Source: CAZDAW01 sp964503685
Lineage (GTDB): Bacteria; Chloroflexota; Anaerolineae; Anaerolineales; Anaerolineaceae
Reading direction: 5' to 3'
Assembly (NCBI GenBank): GCA_964503685.1
Contig: CAZDAW010000005.1
Span: forward strand, 1 to 64,000
DNA length: 64,000 nucleotides
Position numbers and translations under genes: made by a program. Under the pieces are notes generated by a model. That model worked only from the letters and a program-made list of their open reading frames with translations, had not been told where the DNA came from and ran no database searches. Positions 54,348 through 63,445 of this stretch are shown piece after piece (positions within the stretch are counted from its first letter, which is position 1; the number at the start of each line of letters is the position of its first letter).

Positions 54348-55448
54348 TTATCTGAATTTGCCCCGCCCGGCAATTTGCCACACAGCTTCCAGCCGGTCTC
54401 CACGACAGGCGTAATAACGCTCGTGCAAATTGATCGTTGTGCAGCCATGACTGGGGATTAATTCAATTTTCTCGCCGACTTTCAACCGACATTTTGCCGG
54501 ATCAACTTCGAGAATACCGTGTTCCTCCGACTCAGCCGCCAGACGCAGACCCTGATGCGAGATGACTTCCGCCATTCCAAACTCGATTGTCAGCGCCTTC
54601 ATCCCAGCGTCGGTGATAGCGCGGGTATCAGTCGGAACGCTGATCACAGTTGCCAGCAAGGTCAGGGCATTCCGAAAAGGCGCGCCGACGCCTTTATACT
54701 TCCCGTCGTTGAAAATATATGAGCCCGCCTGAATCTCGGTCACGCCGGGGTACTGCCCGGTAATATCAAAAGTGCCGGTCCCGCCGCCGGTAACGATCTC
54801 GACCGGCAGCCCGTTCGAACGGATCAATTCGGCTGTTCCCACCAGAATCGACATCGCCTTATGAGCAGCTTGCTTGCGTTCCTCGTGGTCAGCAATAAAA
54901 ACTGTATGCCCTTCATATCCGTGCAGTCCGGCGAAGTGCAAACCTGGCTTCTGAGTGATATAACGCGCCAGCATTAAAGCAGGCTCGCCCGCGGCGATCC
55001 CGCAGCGATTCATCCCCACCTCAACCTCAATGACAATATTAATTGTACTTCCCGCTTTAACCGCCGCTTCAGATAATTGATCAACGTTCTCCGCTGCGTC
55101 AACAGTCGCAATAATCTCTGCATGGCGCGCCAGCCCGGCAAGCCGGTTGATTTTCACCGGATCGACCACCTGATTGGCTATCAAAATGCTTCTGATGCCT
55201 GCCGAAACCAGCACCTCCGCTTCTTCCAGCTTGGCGCAGGTGATGCCAATTGCCCCTGCTTCAATCTGCTTGTGCGCCAGCAGCGGCGTCTTATGGGTTT
55301 TAAAATGCGGCCGCAGATTGACTGAATATTCCCTCATCTTCTTTGCCATCATAGCCAGGTTATATTCCATTGCATCCAAATCGATCACCAGCGCTGGCGT
55401 CTCGATCTGCGATTTCAAAACAACGTTGGAATTTGCCGAGTCATTCAT
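54348..55448 (-). CDS. D-threonine aldolase/D-serine dehydratase-like PLP protein
   Basis: A 366-residue PLP enzyme with an alanine-racemase-type N-terminal barrel and a DSD1-like C-terminal domain. Seen: TPALVIDLDAMEYNLAMM near 17, the PLP-lysine block LRPHFKTHKTPLLA near 45, GVNRCGI-like VGMNRCGIAAGEP near 145, GGGTGTFDITG near 220, and the metal-site tail SHGCTTINLHERYYAC near 335. Family members cleave D-3-hydroxy amino acids. In this sugar operon the substrate may be a hydroxy amino acid released from a glycosylated compound, which is an inference. Overlaps the SDR end by eight bases. Confidence 0.88.
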   Translation of the reverse strand: MNDSANSNVVLKSQIETPALVIDLDAMEYNLAMMAKKMREYSVNLRPHFKTHKTPLLAHKQIEAGAIGITCAKLEEAEVLVSAGIRSILIANQVVDPVKINRLAGLARHAEIIATVDAAENVDQLSEAAVKAGSTINIVIEVEVGMNRCGIAAGEPALMLARYITQKPGLHFAGLHGYEGHTVFIADHEERKQAAHKAMSILVGTAELIRSNGLPVEIVTGGGTGTFDITGQYPGVTEIQAGSYIFNDGKYKGVGAPFRNALTLLATVISVPTDTRAITDAGMKALTIEFGMAEVISHQGLRLAAESEEHGILEVDPAKCRLKVGEKIELIPSHGCTTINLHERYYACRGDRLEAVWQIAGRGKFR

Positions 55449-56196
55449 GAGCTAATTGACCTCCATCGATCACCAGTCCCACTCCCTGAATAAATGAAGC
55501 GTCATCGGATGCCAGAAAAGCATACGCGGCCGCTACTTCCTCCGGGCGCCCCAGGCGCTTCAGGAGGATCTTATTCTTGCAATAATCTTCAATAAACTCA
55601 GGCATCGAAGTTGCTTCCACAAGCGGCGTCCAGATCAGACCCGGACATAACGCATTCACGCGGATATTGTACGGGCTTAATTCAATCGCCATGGTTTTTG
55701 TCAACAACAAAACGCCACCCTTCGAAGCATTGTAATGCGCCAGGTTTGCCTCGCCCGCCAGTCCATTCGTCGAAGACATATTAACGATCGCTCCGCCTTT
55801 ACCGCGCTTCACCATCCGCCGGCCAACTTCCTGCCCGACCATAAAAACACCCCGCAGGTTAACATGCATCACCCTGTCCCAATCTTCAAGCGTCATTTCC
55901 AAAAAGGGTACATCGCCAGCCACGCCAGCATTGTTGATTAAGATATCGATTCCCTGTAAAGTTTTTTCGGCTGCATCCACAAGACGGGCAACGTCTTCAA
56001 CAGAACTCACATCGCATACGATACCATTAACCTTGCCGAGCGGCCCCAATTCCATCAGAGTACTGTCAACACTGGCCTGATCAAAGCCGCAAAAGAACAC
56101 CCGGCTGCCCTCTTCCAGAAATCGTTTAACAGTCGCCCGACCGATGCCGCTGCTGCCGCCGGTAATCAATACTCCCTTGTCTTTTAACCCGCGCAT
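55441..56196 (-). CDS. short-chain dehydrogenase/reductase
   Basis: A 251-residue classical SDR. Cofactor motif GGSSGIGRATVKRF near 13, NNAGVAGD near 88, Ser in NMSSTNG near 140, and the catalytic YNASK near 155. It oxidises or reduces a hydroxyl or keto group with NAD(P); the substrate is probably a sugar or sugar acid given its operon. AAAGGAG precedes the ATG. First gene of the minus-strand arm. Confidence 0.92.
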   Translation of the reverse strand: MRGLKDKGVLITGGSSGIGRATVKRFLEEGSRVFFCGFDQASVDSTLMELGPLGKVNGIVCDVSSVEDVARLVDAAEKTLQGIDILINNAGVAGDVPFLEMTLEDWDRVMHVNLRGVFMVGQEVGRRMVKRGKGGAIVNMSSTNGLAGEANLAHYNASKGGVLLLTKTMAIELSPYNIRVNALCPGLIWTPLVEATSMPEFIEDYCKNKILLKRLGRPEEVAAAYAFLASDDASFIQGVGLVIDGGQLAHE

Positions 56197-56265
56197 AATA
56201 GGTCTCCTTTTTCAAAAGATGCGCATAATTATACAATTAACTTTTTAATTTCCATCACCACAATA

Positions 56266-56294
56266 TTGACCTTATAACATTATAACGTTATAAT
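56266..56294 (+). promoter_or_regulatory. sigma-70-type promoter of the sugar transporter operon
   Basis: TTGACC (56266-56271), an exact 17-base spacer, and TATAAT (56289-56294). It points toward the binding-protein gene and leaves an untranslated leader of about 270 bases. Confidence 0.8.
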
Positions 56295-56297
56295 GTT
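56276..56297. promoter_or_regulatory. 22-bp perfect palindrome overlapping the promoter (operator)
   Basis: Half-site AACATTATAAC and its exact complement, meeting at a central CG. It covers most of the spacer and the whole -10 box of the transporter promoter, so a bound repressor would block RNA polymerase. The AACGTT centre is typical of LacI-family operators. It lies in the 373-base gap between the two divergent sugar operons and may control both. No LacI-type gene is present in the window. Confidence 0.75.
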
Positions 56298-56299
56298 AA

Positions 56300-56569
56300 C
56301 ATTAATGGCTCAATTATAATACATATTTGACCCATAACAGCAAACCATAACAGAGAACGTTTTCAATATCAGCTTGCATCCAGTATCAGAAGAGAATATA
56401 ATAGTCTCAAATGCCGGAAGGCTGGATTTTTCTTACAATCACATAATACTTGCAGATCTGAAATCTGGCTTATTTCCAGAAAGGAGGTCGTCCATAACCG
56501 GTAGCTGATTGTAAATTATTCCCATATCCAATAACATATACCTAAAATTATTCTAATGAGGAGAAAGAA
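56300..56569 (+). other. long 5' leader of the binding-protein gene
   Basis: About 270 bases without a convincing gene. It holds CCATAACAG-type repeats near 56331-56354, a short GCC-GGAA-GGC hairpin followed by TGGATTTTTC near 56413-56430, and an AAAGGAGG at about 56480 that is not followed by a start codon. No known riboswitch is recognised. Confidence 0.35.
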
Positions 56570-57979
56570 GTGAAACGCTTATCTGCTTTTACAGTTTTAT
56601 CTGTTTTGCTGATGCTGAGCATGCTCCTGGCAGCCTGCCAGCCGGCAGCTACACCCGTCCCTGAGCAGCCCGCAGCCGAGGCCCCTGCTGAAGCCGAGGC
56701 CCCTGCCGAAGCCCCTGCCGAAGCCCCTGCCGAGGCCCCCGCTGAAGCCGAAGCCCCCGCAGCAGAACCGACTGTCGTTCGCTTTTTGACCATGCAGCAG
56801 GCTGGCCCCGTCCCTGAAGAGTACAATGCCATCATCGCCGAATTCAATGCTGCCAATCCGGATGTTAAAGTCGAAGTCGAGTACGTTTCATACGACGCGC
56901 TGCACGACAAAATCACCACTGCCATGAATTCGACCCCCCCGGCTTACGACGTCATCCTCGCTGATGATGTCTGGTTTGCTGAATTCGTCAAATCCGGCTA
57001 TCTGTGGGACATGACCGATTCGCTTACCCAAGATATGAAAGACAAGATATTCAAATCAGCCTGGGAAGTCTCTTCAGTTGATGGGAAAGTCTATGGTCTG
57101 CCCTGGTTCCTGGACTGCAAATACTTCTTCTATAACGAAGAAATGCTCAAGGCCGCCGGCTTCTCTGAGCCGCCCAAGACCTGGGAAGAACTCGCCGATA
57201 TGGCAAAAGTGATGAAGGAAAAAGGCATTGCTGAATATCCGTTTGTCGCCTCCTGGGGGCAGTACGAAGCCTCGGTCGCCGACTGGGTATCCTTCATGTT
57301 CGGCAACGGCGCTGCTTACGTCGATGACAAAGGCGCTCCTGCTTTCAATTCCCCAGATGCAGTTGCCACGGTTGACTGGATGGTTAAATCCATCGATGAT
57401 GGGATAACCAATCCGGCTTCCATTGGTTACGTTGAAGAAGACGTCCGTAATGTATTCTCCCAGGGTAAAGCCGCATTTGCCGTGAACTGGAACTACATGT
57501 ACGAACTGGCCAACTTCAACGCTGAAGAATCCACCGTTACCGGCAAAGTAAAAGTAGGTATGATGCCCGTCTTCAAGAAAGAACTGGACAAAGGCGTCAC
57601 CAGCGCCACAATCAACGGTTCGATGGGTCTTGCCATCATTGACCAATCCCCGGTGAAAGAAGCTGCCTGGAAATTCCTGCAATACTTCACCAGCGAAGAC
57701 GTCATGATCCGCTATTCAGCCCACTTGCTCCCCATGTGGGAAAGCGCCTTCCAGGGTGAAACCGGCGAAAAGCTGGCCAACTACAGCGATACCACCAAGA
57801 CAATGGTGCCTGCATTCCAGGCTCAATTCCCATTCGCTCATGTTCGCCCGCACGTTGCCTTCTACACTGAGGCTTCCAAGACCCTGCAATTGGCCCTGCA
57901 AGAGGCCCTGACCAAGAGCAAAACCCCGCAACAGGCCTTGGACGAAGCTGCCGCCAAATGGGTTGAGCTAAGCAAATAA
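56570..57979 (+). CDS. sugar ABC transporter substrate-binding lipoprotein
   Basis: A 469-residue lipoprotein with lipobox LLAAC near residue 22, an Ala/Pro/Glu repeat linker to about 64, and a family-1 extracellular solute-binding domain (VVRFLTMQQAGPVPEEYNAI, VILADDVWFAEFVKSGYLWD, YGLPWFLDCKYFFYNEEML, GKAAFAVNWNYMYELANF). It captures a sugar and passes it to the two permeases that follow. The start is GTG, with GAGGAG upstream. The stem-loop after it may let it be made in excess over the permeases. The sugar is unknown; kinase and isomerase genes downstream point to an amino sugar or related compound. Confidence 0.93.
   Translation: MKRLSAFTVLSVLLMLSMLLAACQPAATPVPEQPAAEAPAEAEAPAEAPAEAPAEAPAEAEAPAAEPTVVRFLTMQQAGPVPEEYNAIIAEFNAANPDVKVEVEYVSYDALHDKITTAMNSTPPAYDVILADDVWFAEFVKSGYLWDMTDSLTQDMKDKIFKSAWEVSSVDGKVYGLPWFLDCKYFFYNEEMLKAAGFSEPPKTWEELADMAKVMKEKGIAEYPFVASWGQYEASVADWVSFMFGNGAAYVDDKGAPAFNSPDAVATVDWMVKSIDDGITNPASIGYVEEDVRNVFSQGKAAFAVNWNYMYELANFNAEESTVTGKVKVGMMPVFKKELDKGVTSATINGSMGLAIIDQSPVKEAAWKFLQYFTSEDVMIRYSAHLLPMWESAFQGETGEKLANYSDTTKTMVPAFQAQFPFAHVRPHVAFYTEASKTLQLALQEALTKSKTPQQALDEAAAKWVELSK
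56665..56765 (+). repeat. GAAGCCCCTGCC-type repeats encoding the Ala/Pro/Glu linker
   Basis: Imperfect 12-base units (GCCGAAGCCCCT variants) coding for EAPA repeated about eight times just after the lipid anchor. The number of units could vary between strains by slippage, which would change the tether length. Confidence 0.75.
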
Positions 57980-58053
57980 GTTGCATACTTTATCCGGCAA
58001 CAAAAAGAATGCCTGGATAGTTATGCACGGTGGTTCCAAATGATTTCCCGTAA

Positions 58054-58074
58054 GGGCGGGTGAATAACCCGCCC
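58054..58074 (+). other. intercistronic stem-loop between binding-protein and permease genes
   Basis: GGGCGGGT and ACCCGCCC pair around a five-base loop without a following T-tract. Its place, 75 bases after the binding-protein stop, matches RNA hairpins known in other sugar operons that protect the upstream message and lower downstream expression. Confidence 0.7.
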
Positions 58075-58151
58075 ATACAATAAAATATCACCTGGCCTTA
58101 TTGTAAAATTATTCGATATAACATTCTTCATCCTCTGGTAGGCGTAACCTT

Positions 58152-59069
58152 ATGCAGATTGCTCAACCCAAAAAAAATTTATCATTGCGCCGGCAGGATG
58201 CAATTGTCGGCTTCTGGCTGCTTCTTCCCGCTATGATCATCATCCTGGGAATTATTTTGCAGCCCATTCTGACAACTTTTTACCTCAGCTTCTTCGAAAC
58301 GAAACTCGCCAAACTCACCCCTGAAACATTCCGCGGCCTCGGCAATTACATTGATATCATCAAAAATCCGGTCTTCTGGGCCACCATTCAGCGCACCGTT
58401 TATTTTACCGTCGTCTCGGTTGGGCTGGAACTTGTCCTGGGTATCGCCATCGCCCAATTGATACATACCCATCCACCAGGCTGGCGCTTCTTGCGCACCA
58501 GCCTCATCATTCCCTGGGCCATTCCCACCATCGTCAATGGAGCGATGTGGCGTTGGATTTACAACGCCGACTACGGCGCCTTAAACGCCTTGCTTACCCA
58601 ACTCGGTCTTATTGATCGTTATATTCCCTGGCTCATCGATAAAACCCGGGCAATGAACCTGGTCATTCTGGCAGACATCTGGCACGCCATGCCATTCATC
58701 GCGCTTATCATTCAGGCGGCCCTGGCAACATTACCCACCGAAATGGAAGAAGCAGCCGCTGTGGATGGCGCCAACGCCTGGCAGCGCTTCTGGCTCATTC
58801 GCCTTCCCCTGCTCCGTTCTGCCATCCTCGTCGCCCTGATCATCCGCACCGTCGAAGCCTTCCGCGCCTTCGACATCATTTACGTCATCACCGCTGGCGG
58901 ACCCGCTTTTGGCACCGTTACCATTTCTTATCTAACCTACCTTGAAACATTCACTTACGGACACATCGGGAGTGGTTCAGCATTATCCTTCCTGATTTCC
59001 GTGTTTACATTTATCATGGCTTTTGTCTACATCAAGATTCTTTACCGACCCGAGGAGGCAAGTATATGA
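58152..59069 (+). CDS. sugar ABC transporter permease (MalF type)
   Basis: A 305-residue inner-membrane permease with about six helices. The EAA loop is read in EMEEAAAVDGANAWQRFWLIRLPLL near residue 198-222, where the ATPase docks. It is the first of the two permeases; its gene overlaps the second by four bases. Together with the upstream binding protein it forms a CUT1-type uptake system for sugars or oligosaccharides. Confidence 0.92.
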   Translation: MQIAQPKKNLSLRRQDAIVGFWLLLPAMIIILGIILQPILTTFYLSFFETKLAKLTPETFRGLGNYIDIIKNPVFWATIQRTVYFTVVSVGLELVLGIAIAQLIHTHPPGWRFLRTSLIIPWAIPTIVNGAMWRWIYNADYGALNALLTQLGLIDRYIPWLIDKTRAMNLVILADIWHAMPFIALIIQAALATLPTEMEEAAAVDGANAWQRFWLIRLPLLRSAILVALIIRTVEAFRAFDIIYVITAGGPAFGTVTISYLTYLETFTYGHIGSGSALSFLISVFTFIMAFVYIKILYRPEEASI

Positions 59070-59929
59070 AACGCAAAAAGACGCTCAACCGTCTCCTCCT
59101 TTTTGCCCTGTCCATACCGATATTCCTTTTCATCTATGCACCCATCGCCTGGCTGATCATTGCCAGCCTGTCCACCCGGGCCGATTTGCTCAAAGTCCCC
59201 TTCGAATGGATTCCCCAATCGCCCACCCTACAAAATTATATCGATATCATCGCTCCCGGCGGCAGCGCTTCAGAAGTTGCCCGCACATTCAAAATCACCA
59301 TTAAAAATTCTTTCCTCGTTTCCAGTTCAGTAACCCTGATCTGCCTCATCGCCGGCTCTCTGGCTGCCTATGCCCTCGTGCGCATTCGTTTCCTGCCCTT
59401 CCGCCGCACCATCATGCTGGGCATTATGGGTACCCGCATGGTGCCAGAAATATCCCTGGTTATTCCCCTCTACGTTCTGGCATCGAAAACGAGAGTACTG
59501 ATCAACACCCCGTATGTATTGATCCTTACCTACCTGAGTTTTGCCATTCCTTTCGCCATCTGGTTGATGGCCTCATTCTTCGAGACCATTCCAGGCGAAT
59601 TGGAAGACGCCGCCCGTATTGACGGCTGCACCCGCTTCCAAACTCTCGTTCAGATCATCTTGCCAATATCTTCGCCGGGTCTCGTTTCGACAGCCCTGTT
59701 TATCTTTCTGGGAGCCTGGGATGAGTTCTTCTTCGCCCTCATCTTTACCAGCACCCTTGCAGCAAAAACGGTCCCTGTCGCTATTGCAGAATTCACCGGA
59801 CGGTTCGCTGTTGATATTACAGCAATGATGACCGCCGGCCTCATCGCTGCCATTCCGCCGGTACTGCTGTCTCTTGTCTTTCAGCGTTATATCGTTTCCG
59901 GTCTGACAGCAGGAGCAGTCAAGGGATAA
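59066..59929 (+). CDS. sugar ABC transporter permease (MalG type)
   Basis: A 287-residue permease with about six helices and the EAA loop in GELEDAARIDGCTRFQTLVQ near residue 178. It pairs with the preceding permease to form the membrane channel. It ends one base into the ROK kinase start (TAATG), showing translational coupling. No ATP-binding subunit follows; CUT1 systems often share an MsmX/UgpC-type ATPase encoded elsewhere. Confidence 0.92.
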   Translation: MKRKKTLNRLLLFALSIPIFLFIYAPIAWLIIASLSTRADLLKVPFEWIPQSPTLQNYIDIIAPGGSASEVARTFKITIKNSFLVSSSVTLICLIAGSLAAYALVRIRFLPFRRTIMLGIMGTRMVPEISLVIPLYVLASKTRVLINTPYVLILTYLSFAIPFAIWLMASFFETIPGELEDAARIDGCTRFQTLVQIILPISSPGLVSTALFIFLGAWDEFFFALIFTSTLAAKTVPVAIAEFTGRFAVDITAMMTAGLIAAIPPVLLSLVFQRYIVSGLTAGAVKG

Positions 59930-60900
59930 TGCCTGTACCCCCGATTGTTGCTGGCATTGACCTGGGCGGCACCTCTGTCCGGGCAGGCGTGGTTGACGCG
60001 CAGGCAAATATTCTTGCCCGCCGTCAGGTTCCCATCGAGGCTAAAAAGGGCCCACAGGCAGGCATTGAACGCATCATCCAATTAATCACAGATCTTTTGC
60101 ACGAAGCCGGAGACCTGCCATTGGCCGGCATCGGCATCGGGGCCACGGGCCCTATCGACCCGATCAACGGCGTCATCAATAACCCTTACACGCTTCCATC
60201 ATGGGACAACGTTCCCATCACCGCCGCCATTCAGTCGCATTTTCAACTCCCGGTCATTTTGGAAAACGACGCCGATGCCGCCGCCCTTGGGGAATTTTGG
60301 GCCGGCGCGGGCAAAGGCGTTTCTCATCTTTACGCCGTAACGGTTGGCACAGGGATTGGAACCGCCTTCATCCAGAACGGCGCCATTTATCGAGGATTAA
60401 ATGGCGTTCACCCCGAAGGCGGACATCACATCGTTGATCCTACGCAAGCGCTTTGCTACTGCGGCGCGCACGGCTGCTGGGAAAGTCTGGCCTCCGGCAC
60501 CGCCATCGCCGAACAGGCAAGAAAACGGCTCCCGGCTTATCCTGATACATTAATCCTCCAGATGAGCAATCAGGACCCTTCACAGATAACCTCGAAGAGA
60601 GTGGCTGAAGCAGCCATGCTCAACGACCCGCTGGCGGTAGAGGTCATCCATCGCGCCGCCCGGTACCTCGCGTTGGGGCTGATCAACATCATCACCCTCT
60701 TTGTCCCGCAAGTAATCGTACTCAGCGGAGGTGTTATGAATAATCCCGGCCTGTTCATGCCGGTCATCGAAGAAACCATCCAGCAGCATAATACAATGGT
60801 CCCTGCCAGCCAGGTAAAAATCCTGCCGGCCGCCCTGGGCGATCAGGCCGGCCTTTACGGCGCAGCCTGCGCCATCCTTCAAAAAATCAAGAATGGATGA
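59929..60900 (+). CDS. ROK-family sugar kinase
   Basis: A 323-residue kinase without an N-terminal helix-turn-helix, so an enzyme rather than a repressor. Seen: the phosphate motif GIDLGGTSVRAGVVD near 9, GIGATGPIDP near 66, ENDADAAALGEFWAGAG with the catalytic Asp near 110, GTGIGTAF near 141, and the zinc motif CYCGAHGC (Cys176, Cys178, Cys183). It likely phosphorylates the imported hexose or amino sugar. Confidence 0.9.
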   Translation: MPVPPIVAGIDLGGTSVRAGVVDAQANILARRQVPIEAKKGPQAGIERIIQLITDLLHEAGDLPLAGIGIGATGPIDPINGVINNPYTLPSWDNVPITAAIQSHFQLPVILENDADAAALGEFWAGAGKGVSHLYAVTVGTGIGTAFIQNGAIYRGLNGVHPEGGHHIVDPTQALCYCGAHGCWESLASGTAIAEQARKRLPAYPDTLILQMSNQDPSQITSKRVAEAAMLNDPLAVEVIHRAARYLALGLINIITLFVPQVIVLSGGVMNNPGLFMPVIEETIQQHNTMVPASQVKILPAALGDQAGLYGAACAILQKIKNG

Positions 60901-60916
60901 GCATCCCTGAAAAACC

Positions 60917-61957
60917 ATGAATAATACGACCTTCCTGCACGATATCCTTTCACAACCTGCGTCATTGGAAGCCGCCCTGAATAAATCTGACCTGAAAACA
61001 CTCGACCGGTTATCTCTGGCGCTGCGAACCAACCAGATCGACCGAATTGTGATTACCGGTATGGGCGCTTCCTATTATGGAAGTTACCCCGCCTGGCTAT
61101 TGCTCATTCAACAGCAGCTCAACGCATTCTGGATAGATACTGCCGAACTGCTTCATTACGCCCGCGCTCTTCTGACGCCCAAAACCATGTTGTGGGTCGT
61201 GTCCCAATCGGGGCGCAGCGCCGAGCTTCTCCCCCTCATCGAACCTTCGCAGCAAAATAAAATACACTGTCTCCTGGCAACGGTTAATGATCTGGAAAGT
61301 CCCCTGGCAAAAAGCGCCGATATTGTTCTGCCCATCTGCGCCGCCCCTGAGACCACCGTCTCAACCCGTACTTATCTCAATTCACTGGCAATCAATCAGC
61401 TTGCCGCCCTTCACATCAGCGGGCAGCCAACCTCCGCAGCGCGAACCGATCTCGAAATCACAGCCGGAGCGATCAGCCAATATCTGACGCAGGTAGAAGA
61501 CCATTATCAATCGATCAAAAGTACGCTCGGAAAGCCGCTCCATATTGCTGTCCTTGGCAGAGGCCCTTCAATGGCGGCTGCATTCACCGGCGCATTGATC
61601 ATCGGCGAGGCGGCAAAATACCCCGCGCTGGCTCTCAACGCCGCCGAATTCCGCCATGGGCCAATGGAAATGATACACAAAGACCTTATCGCCCTGGTGT
61701 TCGCCGGCGACGAAGCCACCCTGGCCAACAACCGCCGCATGGCCGCTGAGATTATTGCCTGCGGCGCTCGCTCTCTCTGGATCGCCCATCAGCCCGACCC
61801 GAACCTGCCGCATATCCCCATGCCCGCCGGCCCCGGTTTTGGGCTGCCCCTTGCCGAGACAATTCCCGTACAGTTGCTTACCCTCGCCATGGCAGAACAA
61901 AGAGGAGCTGACCCCGATAAATTCCTGCATTCTGGTAAAATAACCACCACTGAATAA
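60917..61957 (+). CDS. SIS-domain sugar isomerase
   Basis: A 346-residue protein with two SIS domains (ITGMGASYYGSYPAWL near 47, VVSQSGRSAELLPLIE near 94, TRTYLNSLAINQLAALH, GRGPSMAAAFTGALIIGEAA near 214, FRHGPMEMIH near 240). It resembles the isomerase half of GlmS and relatives acting on aldose/ketose amino-sugar phosphates. It is the second SIS gene of the island, on the opposite strand from the first and only distantly similar, so the two probably act on different intermediates. Confidence 0.88.
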   Translation: MNNTTFLHDILSQPASLEAALNKSDLKTLDRLSLALRTNQIDRIVITGMGASYYGSYPAWLLLIQQQLNAFWIDTAELLHYARALLTPKTMLWVVSQSGRSAELLPLIEPSQQNKIHCLLATVNDLESPLAKSADIVLPICAAPETTVSTRTYLNSLAINQLAALHISGQPTSAARTDLEITAGAISQYLTQVEDHYQSIKSTLGKPLHIAVLGRGPSMAAAFTGALIIGEAAKYPALALNAAEFRHGPMEMIHKDLIALVFAGDEATLANNRRMAAEIIACGARSLWIAHQPDPNLPHIPMPAGPGFGLPLAETIPVQLLTLAMAEQRGADPDKFLHSGKITTTE

Positions 61958-61958
61958 C

Positions 61959-62333
61959 ATGAACGATTTACCTCGCATTAACCAGATCGGTATGGGCCTC
62001 ATCTACGATGTCACCCCGGTAGCTGCGTCCGTCGGATTCACCGCGCCGGCAGCCATCAGCCAGGCGTTATACTGGGATTTATCGACGGATGTGGACCGTT
62101 CTCTTTACGAAGAACGCGTCAAAGATATTTTCGAAACCGCTTATGGGGTCATCAAAAAATCACAACGCCTGGGTAAACCGAATATGTCGCTGATCAAATT
62201 TATCGCTGGCGTTCAAGACCCGAATATCACCGGCGGCGCTAACGGCATGCGTTATATCGACCTGGCATTTATGGTTGGACCTGGCGATGAGAAAGAGCCC
62301 GTCATCACCGTCTATTTCATCGATGAACTCTGA
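61959..62333 (+). CDS. small protein of unknown function
   Basis: A 124-residue soluble alpha/beta protein (INQIGMGLIYDVTPVAASVG, YWDLSTDVDRSLYEERVKDI, AFMVGPGDEKEPVITVYFID). It has no recognised family and no catalytic motif. Its ATG lies one base after the SIS gene stop, so it is almost certainly translated with the sugar operon and closes it. A role in the same pathway or a stray conserved gene are both possible. Confidence 0.65.
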   Translation: MNDLPRINQIGMGLIYDVTPVAASVGFTAPAAISQALYWDLSTDVDRSLYEERVKDIFETAYGVIKKSQRLGKPNMSLIKFIAGVQDPNITGGANGMRYIDLAFMVGPGDEKEPVITVYFIDEL

Positions 62334-62335
62334 TC

Positions 62336-63445
62336 CTACCCGTTCACCCAGAATATTTCTCCGGTTTTTTCAGTGAGATAGCCCCCAATTTCAGCAAATG
62401 TTTTCTTCGCAGCCGAGCTTTGCAGCCATTCGACCAACAACCGGATGCCAGTGCGATCAAATTTATTGAGCGGGATAACCAGATCGTAACGCTCCACCGT
62501 TAATGGAATAAAACTCAATCCATAAGCCAGAGCAGATGCCTCCAGACCCAGACCGGCATCTGCCCGTCCTTCGGCAACCCATTGCGCCGTCTCGGAATGG
62601 GTGTTAACTTCGCGCTCATAACCGTTGATCGTTTGTGGATTTATTTTTTTGCGCGCCAGTGAAGCATCCAGCCAAACGCGGGTGCCTGAACCGGGCTGGC
62701 GGTTGACAAAACGCAAACCGCCCTGGCTGATATCCTCCAACTGTTTAATCTGCCTGGGGTTATTAGGCGGGCAAATAATCCCCATGCGCCGTTCGACCAG
62801 CGTCGCCAGGGCAACTTTCTGTCCAGGCAATAGGCGCCTTACAAACGGTTCATTATAAAGATCACTTTCCTCATCCCACAAATGACTGCCGGCAATATCA
62901 GCCTTTCCCTGCGCCAGAGCAATCAACCCGCCCAGGCTTCCATTAAAGGATACGCGAATCGAATGGCCGGGAACGATCTCAGAAAAATGGGCCGCAATCC
63001 ACGATACACTCAGATCGTGGCTGCCCATAAAAACAATAACGTCTTGTTCATCAGTTGAGCCCTGCGTCTTGCCGATCACTTTCCATTGATCCAACGCCAG
63101 ATGGAAAGCCTGCTCAACTTCAGCCGGCGAATACCCGGCAGTCACCGCTTCGAGCAGAAATGAATTCGCGCGGTGAACCAGCGTTGCCCGGCGTAATGGC
63201 TTATCCTCTTCAGCAATAAAACCGCCGACAACCCGCGTTCCCTGCCCAGGGCGGCTCACCACCAATCCCTGCCCGGCCAGTTCTTGATACGCTCTCTGTA
63301 TGGTTCCCGGTGTGCAATGCCAGCGCGAAGTCAACCGCCGTACAGAAGGCAAACCATCGCCGGGTTTTAACTGTCCGCGGGCAATCTCCTGCCGGATAGA
63401 TTCGGCTATTTGTTGGTAAAGCGGCGCGTCATTAAGAACAGGCAA
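62336..63445 (-). CDS. GntR-type regulator with periplasmic-binding-like ligand domain
   Basis: A 369-residue regulator. A GntR winged helix-turn-helix at about 1-75 (PLYQQIAESIRQEIARGQLK, LPSVRRLTSRWHCTPGTIQR, YQELAGQGLVVSRPGQGTRV) is joined to a PBP-like domain at about 125-365 (VIVFMGSHDLSVSWIAAHF, GLIALAQGKADIAGSHLWDE, FVNRQPGSGTRVWLD, WVAEGRADAGLGLEASALAY). This second part resembles molybdate- or tungstate-binding-type domains of TupA/ModE-like regulators. The start is TTG at 63445, overlapping a possible small upstream gene. It ends in TAG, three bases from the sugar operon end. Confidence 0.82.
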   Translation of the reverse strand: MPVLNDAPLYQQIAESIRQEIARGQLKPGDGLPSVRRLTSRWHCTPGTIQRAYQELAGQGLVVSRPGQGTRVVGGFIAEEDKPLRRATLVHRANSFLLEAVTAGYSPAEVEQAFHLALDQWKVIGKTQGSTDEQDVIVFMGSHDLSVSWIAAHFSEIVPGHSIRVSFNGSLGGLIALAQGKADIAGSHLWDEESDLYNEPFVRRLLPGQKVALATLVERRMGIICPPNNPRQIKQLEDISQGGLRFVNRQPGSGTRVWLDASLARKKINPQTINGYEREVNTHSETAQWVAEGRADAGLGLEASALAYGLSFIPLTVERYDLVIPLNKFDRTGIRLLVEWLQSSAAKKTFAEIGGYLTEKTGEIFWVNG

